Positions 1 to 8,420 of a stretch of 28,176 nucleotides of DNA are shown here, piece by piece. How positions within the stretch are numbered: the first letter of the stretch is position 1; each line of letters starts with the position of its first letter. The position numbers were made by a program, and so were the translations under genes. The notes under the pieces are model-generated. The model saw only the letters and a program-made list of their open reading frames with translations, had not been told where the DNA came from and did no database searches. The stretch comes from Fragilariopsis cylindrus CCMP1102. Taxonomy: Eukaryota > Bacillariophyta > Bacillariophyceae > Bacillariales > Bacillariaceae. Location: the NCBI GenBank assembly GCA_900095095.1, contig FMBT01000656.1, forward strand, positions 1 through 28,176, in the 5' to 3' direction.

Positions 1-565
1 GCATCTATATCAAATTCAATTGGTGATGACGGTCTTGTATAATTGGAGTATACTACAGGTGAAGCTGCAGATGGAGCTACCGCTGTCTCGACTGTTGCTG
101 GTGATGCCGCAGTCACTGATGCCACCGCCGGTGAAGATGGAGCTGTATTATTTAATTTAATCAAGAGAGACGTCAGAGTCTCTACCAAATTCTCTGCCGA
201 AACTTCAAGAGCAGAGGCTAAGTCAACCTTCAATTCTTCTTGTTCTAAACATAGAAACTTACTTGGAGAACTTTCATGATCATTACCTGTAACAGTATCA
301 GTAGGAGGAACCACCTTCCTCCTTGGAGTGGAACTGGAAGTCAAGAAGATGATACAGACACTGCACAGGCCGGTGATAGTAATGATGGTGGTGATAATAA
401 TAATTGTCGTGAAGCACCTGGAGGGGGTGCAGCAGTTGCCGGTGGAGACTTTCTGTTATTTCTAGCTGGTCGTCCTCTTTTTTTGTTACTTTCACTCTGT
501 GAAACTGCAGTCGCCGTCACCCCACCTTGTCTGCGTCCTTTTCCTTTTTTTCTAATTCCACTCAT
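1..565 (-). CDS. AT-hook-like protein, 5' part, with a frame break, runs off the left edge
   Basis: The ATG at 565 opens a basic, low-complexity N-terminus containing KKRGRPAR, an AT-hook-like core (GRP flanked by basic residues) of the kind that binds the minor groove of AT-rich DNA. This frame stops at 341-343 after a Ser-rich stretch (SVSSS). A second frame picks up at once (TSSSTPRRKVVPP) and stays open to base 1 with a plausible helical segment (EELKVDLASALEVSAENLV) followed by an Ala/Pro/Ser/Val-rich tail. Matching composition on both sides suggests one gene with a one-base indel near 341-346. I tested GT-AG introns across the junction and none restored the frame. Nuclear DNA binding is inferred from the AT-hook only. 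The rest is not a family I recognise, and the 3' end lies outside the window. Confidence 0.55.
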
Positions 566-650
566 TGTGAGAGATCAAGATATCGGTCGTAGATATTGAA
601 AAAATGAATGAAATCAATCAATTCAATCAAAAGCCAGTCCACCCCACTCT

Positions 651-1292
651 CTTGTCTTAGTCCTTGTCTCTTATGCACCTCTCTTGGTATTCGATTAAGA
701 GAAAAAAACGCGTTTCGCTGTGTCTCCACCCGTCCGTCGTCTCCGTGTGATGGGTTTCGTAATCAACTTGTATGTGCACTTTACTGTAACTAGAAGCGAT
801 TCGAATGGATGGTCTCTTATGATCCCCCCTCTTGTCTTAGTCACTTGGCTGTTGTCTTATGCACCTCTCTTGTATTCGATTAAGAGAAGAAAAACGCGTT
901 TCGCTTGTATCTTGCACCAACAGAGCGTACGTACACTCCGTTCGACGTAATCAAACTTGTATGTGCACTTTACTGTAACTAGAAGCGATTCGCAGTGGAT
1001 GGTCTCTTATGATACCCCCCCTTGTCTTAGTCACTTGGCTGTTGTCTTATGCACTCTCTTTGTATTCGATTAAGAGAAGAAAAAACGCGTTTCACTTGTA
1101 TCTTGCACCAACAGAGCGTACGTACACTCCGATTCGACGTAATCAACTTGTATGTGCACTTTACTGTAACTAGAAGCGATTCGCAGTGGATGGTCTCTTA
1201 TGATACCCCCCCCTCTTGTCTTAGTCAGTTGGCTGTTGTCTTAGTCACTTGGCTCTTAGTATATACCTTAAGAGAAGAAAAAACGCGTTTGC
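651..1292. repeat. Tandem repeat, about 180-194 bp unit, three full copies plus a partial
   Basis: The phrase CTTGTCTTAG starts at 651, 831, 1021 and 1215, giving periods of 180, 190 and 194 bp. Each unit carries, in order, TTATGCAC, a TTCGATTAAGAGAA block, ACGCGTTT, CTTGTATGTGCACTTTACTG, TAGAAGCGATTCG, GGATGGTCTCTTATGAT and a run of C. Units 2 and 3 also share GAGCGTACGTACACTCC; unit 1 has a diverged stretch at that place. The last copy is partial and holds a second internal duplication of TTAGTCA(C/G)TTGGCT. The short open frames inside it come from the repeat and are not judged to be genes. It lies just upstream of the AT-hook gene. Confidence 0.9.
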
Positions 1293-1303
1293 TTTCAAGA
1301 GAA

Positions 1304-1393
1304 TTTTGTTGTGTGTCGTTGTTGACAACTACATCGACGAAGACGTGTACTTTGTTACTTCGACGTTATTGTCAACAACGACACGAAACAAAA
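1304..1393. repeat. 90-bp hairpin: 25-bp inverted repeat with a 40-nt loop
   Basis: The left arm (1304-1328) and the reverse complement of the right arm (1369-1393) agree at 23 of 25 positions; the shared core is GTGTCGTTGTTGACAA. The 40-nt loop has a weaker inner dyad (CGACGAAG facing CTTCGACG). It sits immediately after the tandem repeat. It could be a miniature inverted-repeat element or a cruciform or transcript hairpin. No target-site duplication was evident. Confidence 0.75.
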
Positions 1394-1579
1394 TAGGCAA
1401 AATTTTGAGTCGCGAGTGTCCCACAAAATATCACCTTGAGCTGGAACGCGCCTGTTCCTAATTGAACTTGAATCAATTCTCCTATTCAATCACATTTCTT
1501 TGAATCTTTGTTTGCAACTAGAGAATCCTTCATGTATTTGTCTAAGAATTAGAGTTAGATTGTCATCCTTCTCTCTCTC

Positions 1580-1912
1580 ATTCTTTGTGCAGAAGTGTTT
1601 CATGTACAGTTGTTGATTTAAATCCCAGCTCCTCAGTGAGCAACTTAGAGATATACTTGTCCCTTAGTCTTGGTGACTGAGGATGTCCTTGTATTATTAT
1701 AGTAGTGCCTTCTGGACTGTTATTGCATATCCATCTGGGATTGGATCTTTTCATAAATGCTCTACCAGTGCTTCTACAAATACATTACCTACATCACATC
1801 CTTTACAGATTAGATCCATTGCTGCTGAAATCACCCTTATCAACCGATGGACTGGTTTGCCTGTTCCACACACATCGCATCTGTTTCTGCTAGTGTGATA
1901 AGCTGCTCCATA
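1580..1912 (-). mobile_element. Ty1/copia reverse transcriptase fossil (minus strand)
   Basis: Reading the minus strand gives disconnected but ordered pieces typical of the reverse transcriptase of diatom copia elements. The first is ISAAMDLICKGCDVGNVFVEA, matching the catalytic-region context (D..NAF.EA). Next comes a Pro/Gly linker (IPDGYAITVQKAL), then GHPQSPRLRDKYISKLL followed by TEELGFKSTTVHETLLHK, matching GHP.SPRLW...I..L..ELGF..TTHE.CLY. The pieces lie in different frames with stops between them, so the copy is dead. No LTR was recognised. Assignment rests on remembered family motifs; the order of pieces makes chance unlikely. Confidence 0.7.
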
Positions 1913-2198
1913 TCAAGGTCCTCCATTCATTGCGTTGCTGACCCTCTCAATTTTTTATTGTACCTCCTGTGAGTGGATCTTCCTTGTTGACACGCGCCCA
2001 TACCCATGGTAGTAGTATGGTCATCCATTGATCTACTTTAATTGGGTCTCCAAACATACCTGTCTGGTTGCTTCCACTCTGATTCCTCTTCATTATGCTC
2101 ACTTTCACTTCTTTCTAATTGCTCCACTGAATTGATTGGTAGATGGTATTGGAGGCCTTGTTCCCCTTGCCAAATTGGCTGGCGGTGGCTGGCAAAGC

Positions 2199-2660
2199 TT
2201 GAATACAAGTCCAGGGTCAAGTCTCAATTGGATAGATTGTTGAAGTCATTGGGTTGCCCTTTACTATGGTGTTCCAAACTACAACCATGTATAGCAACCT
2301 CAACAATGGAATCTGAGTACACAGCATTATCAATGGCTCTACAAGCAGCAATTCCGTATAGATTGAAGTTACATACAACTGCAATTAAAATGGATTTAAA
2401 TTCACAACAACCAACCTTCAAAGCAACTGTTCATGAGCATAAAATGGGAGCTCTAAGACTTGCCCAACTAGAACCAGGTAGAAATACACCTCAATAAAAT
2501 TACATGCACTAAAATACACTGTTTTTGTTCACGGTTAAAACCACAAGAGATTGAGACTGCCCATTGTGCAACACAAGACCAGAAAGCTGATTACCTTATC
2601 AAAAGCATTACATTAGGACCAATGATGTTTGAGGCATCTTGCCTATTATCAATGGGATAA
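2199..2660 (+). mobile_element. Ty1/copia RNase H fossil (plus strand)
   Basis: The plus strand encodes YKSRVKSQLDRLL, then GCPLLWCSKLQPCIATSTME followed by SEYTALSMALQAAIP, the copia RNase H core (W.SK.Q..IA.ST.E.EY.ALS.A). FKATVHEHKMGALRLAQLEP follows (normally a D in VHEDN). After a stop at ~2495 the frame resumes with IETAHCATQDQKADYLIKSI and ends GPMMFEASCLLSMG before a TAA at 2658-2660, as expected for the end of the pol polyprotein. The copy is broken by stops and frame changes. Its orientation is opposite to that of the neighbouring reverse transcriptase fossil. Confidence 0.85.
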
Positions 2661-3241
2661 ATTAACATAATGTACAACCTAAACTCGACTTACCACAACT
2701 TTACCAATGCTTCAGTAGTAAAATTCTCTTCATAACACACACTCAACTTCCTTTGTTTTCTTTCTCAGTGATGCTATAAACCTCCCTCTAAAGCATGCAT
2801 TTTTGCACTTAAAAAAATGTACAGGATGTATTACCAAACTGAACTGGTGTTGCAAGAGGGTTAGGATATGCTAACATGCATTGATCACTCCCAATCATTT
2901 GTGTTTCCCTCCTATTGTCAGCATTAATATTATATCTTCTATGTGTTTAGCTAACTACCATACTATGGTTTCATTCATTGTACAAGTTTGTGATCCCTAA
3001 ATAATATCCACAATAATAAATCAAAGAGTACTACTAGCTAGAGGGAGATATATATAGTAAATACATTTATCTCTAGAGATTTAAAAAAAAATCACTGCAC
3101 TGTATACGAAGAAGAAAATACGAAGACGCATCTTGATTATTGTTAACATAATATTTTCAACTAAACTTACAAATTTTTAATATTAATTAATTATAAAGAC
3201 AATCCAAATATTATGATCGATCATCGTAGTACCACTCACTT
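2661..3241. other. Intergenic, AT-rich
   Basis: AT-rich sequence between the copia fossil and the 3' end of the rod-protein gene. It contains homopolymer runs and ATATATA tracts but no convincing open frame, RNA gene or terminal repeat. The part nearest 3241 is presumably the 3' untranslated region of the rod-protein gene. Confidence 0.6.
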
Positions 3242-6200
3242 CTACTTTTTAGATTCTTTCCTCCACTTCGGAATACGACTTGAGTTCACAACAAAATTGC
3301 GAACAAAACTGGACTTCAGTAGTACTCTTGGCCCATACAAAACGAGGGACTTACAAGCATCGGCACCTGGAATAACTCTGGCCAAAACGTCACCTTTACG
3401 CTGACGAACGAACGCAGACTGCTCTCTAATTTGTGTCTTAACGTAACTAGAAACAAGGAAAGTCTCCTTGAGAAGGAATTTCATACCGAAAGTTGCATTC
3501 GCAAAATACGAAGCGGCTCCTGATGGCATACCTTCTCTTTTTCGAAGAGCAAGCTGCTGTAGGCACTTTGCAATGTATTCCTCCCTCGTTATCAAAGACT
3601 TTTTCCGTGCTATCTGTCTTTCTACCTTTACTGTAGCAACTTTCTGGATCTCTAGCTCGGAATTTATCTTAGCTTGAGCAGCTTTCACTTCTTTGATTGC
3701 AGCTTTTTTCGACGCAAGTAAGATCTCATTTTCTATAATGCGCGATTGAAGCAGATCCTCGGTCTTCTTTTTCGCTTCAAGAATCTTTTCTTTTTCTTCC
3801 TGGGTTTTTCGGAGCTCATAAACAACGTCTTTTTCTGATGCCAGGATAGCATCCTTTTCAGCCTTCGTAGCTTTCAAGGTTTGAATAGTATTACGTTCTG
3901 ATGTAAGTAGCATTTGCTTTTCAGCAATTAGCAACTCTAGCTCTTTAATTCTTGTCATCTCAGAATCAATTAGTTCGTGCTTTTGGACGATGGTTTGCTG
4001 AAGCGTTTTCTCCTTCATGCTTTCCAGTTCAATCAGTGCTTGCTTACGGGCGAGAGTGTAGTCGAGTTCTTTTATTTGATCCTCCTCAATATCGATAGCA
4101 GCCTTTCTCGACGCTCTGGTTCCTGCAAGTCTCGAAGCCTTCGTTACTTCTTCTTTTTCTAAGATTAGCTTCTTAGCGATGCTATTTTCCAACTGTATCG
4201 TAGCCTCCTGATTCAATTTTAGTTGCTTTTCTTTTTCTCTTCGTCCAACCTCAAGAGCCTCGACCTTCCTTTGTTGTGATTCCAAAAGCTCCTGCTTCAT
4301 CGCATTACTTTTCTCGAGGACGTGGACCACAGCTTCATTATCTTTTATTAATCTCTTCTTTTCTTTGATCCTGGTCATGATCTCGTCGGTCAAAGACTTC
4401 TCGTGAGCTAGTCGGTGCTGTTGCTCTTCTGCAATTTCACCTTCAGCGGCTAACTTCTGCTCGATAGAAGATTCGAGCACCTCAATTTGTCTAGCTTGAG
4501 AATTACTAAAACTCTTTTGGATGTATAACTCGTCTCCAATCCCTTTCAATTTATCAGTGCTGGTTGTCTTTGCCAGCTCCAATTGGCGGAGCAAGGTTCT
4601 TGACTTCTGACGTTCTTGCTCAATTAGTTTTTGGCGTTCTTCCAGCATCATCTCATAATCGTGCAACTGGCTTTGCTTCGATTTCAGTTCCATTTCTGTA
4701 TCATATACGATCTTGAATGCTTCTACCAGGGTCTTGTCGTTCTTCTCATACGTGTTTTGCCGTTCAAACAGCCACTTCGTCCGCTCCTCCTCCGAATTCG
4801 CCTCTGTTTCGCAGATAATGTTATAAGCTTCGACGAGCTGGCGTTCAGATTTGTTGTAGAGTTCTTGTCGTTCCATTAGACCCTTCGCATGCTTTCCATT
4901 CAACTTGCCTTCAGTCTCATCAACAAGCTCATATGTCTCTGTCATTTGGATGTCATTCTTTCGGTAGATTTCCTGACGCTCCACCAACCAACGCTCCTTC
5001 TGAAGCCTCGTAGTTTCTTCACTTTCATTGACAATATGATACGCCTCGGCTAAACACGAAGCATTCTTTTCGTGCAGTTCTTGTTTTTCCATCATCCATC
5101 GATGCTTGGAATCGAGAAGTTTTTCTTGAATGGTAGATAGTTTTTCACGCTCACCATTCAATGTCACATCAAGACAAGATGATTTATCATACTGATTTAT
5201 TAGTTGTCCTTCAAAAATTGTGGATTTATCTCGTTCTGTACTTAGTTTTCTCTCAAGCACAGCAATCTGATTGCGTTCCTTTTTCAACTCTAACGAAGAT
5301 TTCTTGAATTCCTCCTCCATCTCTTTTCCCAGCGTATTCCATTCATCACAGTTTGTTTTCAATTCTATTTCAAGAGCAAATGACCTGGCTCGTTCCTCTC
5401 TGAGTTCACCTTCAAGAAGACACGACTTGGTGAATTCTACCTTCAGATTTTCACCAAAAACAGAAGCCTTAGCACTCTCCTCTCCAAGTTCTCTTTCAAG
5501 GAGAACTATCTTTTCTTGATTCTCTTTAAGCTTTTTACCAAGAACCACCGTTCTTCCTTGTTTCTCTTTCAATTCTTCCTCAACAGACAATGATTTGCCA
5601 TATAGTTCCTTCAATTCTCTCTCTAGGGCCGTCACTTTTCGATGCTTTCCACTCAGTTCGGTTTTCATACTTGCTGCCTCTTCTTCACTCTGTTCTAGCT
5701 TCTCTTCAATAGCAGAGGTGGATATGCACATTGATTGAATCTGACGACCAAGGAGTTCCAACATCGTCTGCTTTTCAGAGCCTTCTGGGAAGGACGAGAT
5801 ATAGTCCATGGGTGTACTATTGTATACATCTTTGGCAATGCATGCAGGTGGATAAGCCGCTATCAACAATTTAATGGTACCTTCCGATGTTCCTTTTTTA
5901 CAGGCAAGATGTAAAGGAAACATTTTGTCATCGCCTAGATGCTGGATAGACTCGGGATTTGCGTCCACCAGTACATTGACCACAGCCTCCGATGCTCCTG
6001 AAGCACATGCACAATGAATAGGCAGATACCCCCATTGTCCTGCTGTTTTGACAGCTGCTTCGTGTACTTCAATAAGTGTCTTCACGGCTTCAACAGAAGG
6101 TTCGCTCCTGCAGACTTCGTGTAGGAGCACACTTTCATTAGCCCCCTCAGCCAAGAAGCCTGAGAATTCAGAAGCGAAGAAATCTGCAGGAGATAGAGTA

Positions 6201-7550
6201 GCTAAAGATGGACGGGATGTAACAGCAGCAATGAAAGCGTCCCAATCTTTAGTTTCGATATATTCAGCAACACTCTCGAGGATTGCGTCAAATTCAATAC
6301 TTTGAGATGACGAAACTTGTCGATCGTCATCGAAGCCTTCTACATCTTCGTCACTTAGTCCAGCAACACTAACATCTTTCTCAATCCTTTCATCTTTCGT
6401 AGGGAAAACGTTTTCGTCTTTTTCAGCATCCGAGGCAACACCGTTTTTGTCGCTGCTGATGCAGAAGAGAGTTGTATCTTTTTCATCTTCTTCGTCGAAT
6501 CCTGTGAAGACATTTTTTTTCTACCTTGTCTTGTCGCATGTTGCATCGAGTACGATTTCCTTCTCATCCTCTTCTTCAAATCCTGGAACGCATTCTTTAC
6601 CACTCTTGACTTCGTTTTCATTCCTTTCTTCCGTTTCGAAGTTGTATCAAACGACCAAGTAGCATCTGCAACTGGTAGTGATGGGTGATCATTGTTGTCA
6701 GGTTCTTGCTTCGTTTCATCGTCGTCACCTTTGATAGTAGTTGCTTCCACTGAAGCTACTTCCGACATAATCTTCGAGTCGGATTCCATTGAAATATCTT
6801 CCTGATGCGATTGTATAGTTTCGCACTCATCATCATCATCAGTCTTATCGGTGACGTTGTTTTCTTCCTTCGAATTTTCATCAAGATCAATCTCGGATTT
6901 TTCTACTGTACCATTATCAATGGATTTTGACTCGCTGCTAGAACCTGCCTCACTATTGATATCATTTTCCTCCTCTAGAGTAGGTTCGGGATCCACCTGT
7001 ATGGTATCAGGATTTTTACTATAGTCGAAAGATGCAGGCTGCTGCTTTGTTTCCAATTCTTCATCGTCGATTTGTTCCTCATCATCGTCATCCGAGCTAG
7101 TAGCGAAAGAGTTAGATGTCCCATACTCAACTTCAATTCCTCCCAATTCTTCTAACTCGGTTTCAGTTGTTGTCATCAGAATAGGATCGGATTTTTCCTC
7201 ACCTTCCCTTCAACCTCTCCTTCATCAATTGCCGTATCCAGTGCCATGAGAATTGCATCCTCTTCGAGAACTGTCTCAAACTCTGCCTCGATAATGATTT
7301 CTTCTTCATTGTCTCTCATTCCATAACGATTTTCACACACAGCAGGGATATCCTCACGAGATTCTGCTGGATCTTCTTGCTCTTCGTTTCTCAATGCAAG
7401 TAATTTGTCCTTGATTGCCGATGATTGTTTTTGTTTCTGAATATCAAGAGGAACAGTATTTTCTTCTTCTTGTTTCGATAATCCGGCACTTTCTAAGTCC
7501 ACCCCCCCGACGTTGGCTCGAATCATCTCGACTCGATCTAATTCGACCAT
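3242..7550 (-). CDS. Acidic, ankyrin and coiled-coil rod protein (about 1430 aa, frames broken)
   Basis: The uninterrupted part (6154-3242, 970 codons) begins with two or three ankyrin repeats (WGYLPIHCACASG, FPLHLACKKGTSEGTIKLL), then ~730 residues of coiled coil, then a basic ~100-residue tail. Residue 1 of this stretch is a TTG, not an ATG, and the frame stays open upstream through IEFDAILESVAEYIETKDWD and an acidic segment. An upstream start is therefore needed. Acidic frames run back to the ATG at 7550, with frame changes near 7190-7215 and 6636-6645 and an in-frame TAG at 6521-6523. The coil has three exact repeat classes counted from residue 1 at 6154: 14-mers (about 145-351), four 36-mers (350-493) and fourteen 21-mers (578-871). 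A filamentous scaffold or cytoskeletal role is inferred. No known family is recognised. If the breaks are real, this is a pseudogene. Confidence 0.7.
3542..5722 (-). repeat. Protein-level repeats of 14, 36 and 21 residues in the coiled coil
   Basis: Three consecutive blocks are seen in the translation. 5102-5722 holds 14-residue units of form [KR]...Le..L.ee, with one 11-residue exception. 4676-5107 holds four 36-residue units sharing W..E[RK]Q..Y.KN and EAY.IV.ETE. 3542-4423 holds fourteen 21-residue units starting K..L....... Periods of 14 and 21 are two and three heptads, while 36 is not a whole number of heptads. Conservation is clear in the protein and weaker in the DNA, suggesting old duplications held by selection. 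Confidence 0.85.
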
Positions 7551-8420
7551 GATAAATGCCGATAGACTAGTATGATTTTTATTGATATTGTTTATTGATA
7601 TTGTTTATTGTTATTGTTATTGGTATTGCAACGCTGTACGATATATTGATTTGTTTTCATAGAGAGAGATGTCGATACCAACCTATCAGCGCTAATTATG
7701 TGTGTACTACTCAGGTGTCTTAGTCGGTTATCTGCTTGAACGATGTACTGTACACACTTAGTGTCGCCAAATGTGTTTCAATGTCAAGGTATGTGAAGGA
7801 AAAAGTAGCGATGCTTGACACAATGGCTTGTTTGTGGTGTTTGATTCACATATCGTAATATTTTCACCATCGCGCCTATCGCTCGCCTAACTTGAAGCAT
7901 GCCAAGCAAAATCGCTAAAAGTTAGTCTTTGTTAGTGATGGCGCGTGTGAATTAAAAACAAAGCATCAATCTTATGTTAAAATATCGTCTCCCCCAAATC
8001 ATCTCTTTCCCCCAGAAATCTGACTTTGAAATATATATTCAGTCGTGTGGGGGATATTGTAGCTGATGCGATGCGAAAGGGCTGACCCATCTCGTGCTTG
8101 TTATCACAATGAATTAACGCATTGGGCGGTCGTGTTGTGTGTTTCATTTTTTTGACATAATATTACATACTCCACTAAGATACTCGACGAAAATTGATAC
8201 AACTACGATACGCCAGATACAGTACAAGACCACACAGAACACAAAGTAGACGTTACCGTATCAAATTCAAGTTACATTGAACATTGTTGTCATCATTTAC
8301 GAACATAACAACAACAATAAGCTAATTGGCTGGGTACTGTACCATTTAAAAAAAGAATCAACAAATAAATCGAAACGATCTCAATTATTGCCGCCGTAGT
8401 ATGACTACAGTACATGCATC
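7551..8420. promoter_or_regulatory. Divergent intergenic region
   Basis: 870 bp separate the start codons of the rod-protein gene (-) and the hydroxylase-sulfotransferase gene (+), so it should hold both promoters. The left end has a degenerate TTATTGNTATTGTT repeat (about 7578-7625). No TATA box, intron or RNA gene could be assigned with confidence. Confidence 0.45.

Noticed and set aside
341-495. An intron explaining the frame break in the AT-hook gene.
   Set aside because: The possible GT-AG pairs were tested: one (417-334) is 84 nt and keeps the frame, so it cannot explain the shift, and a 22-nt removal leads into a frame that stops. A one-base indel is simpler.
608-1461. Series of short plus-strand open frames in the repeat region.
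   Set aside because: They share sequence only because they are cut from the tandem repeat, and their frames differ between units.
6500-6530. A 23-nt GT...AG interval over the in-frame TAG of the rod-protein gene.
   Set aside because: Far shorter than other introns here (103-289 nt), and removal leads into a stop.
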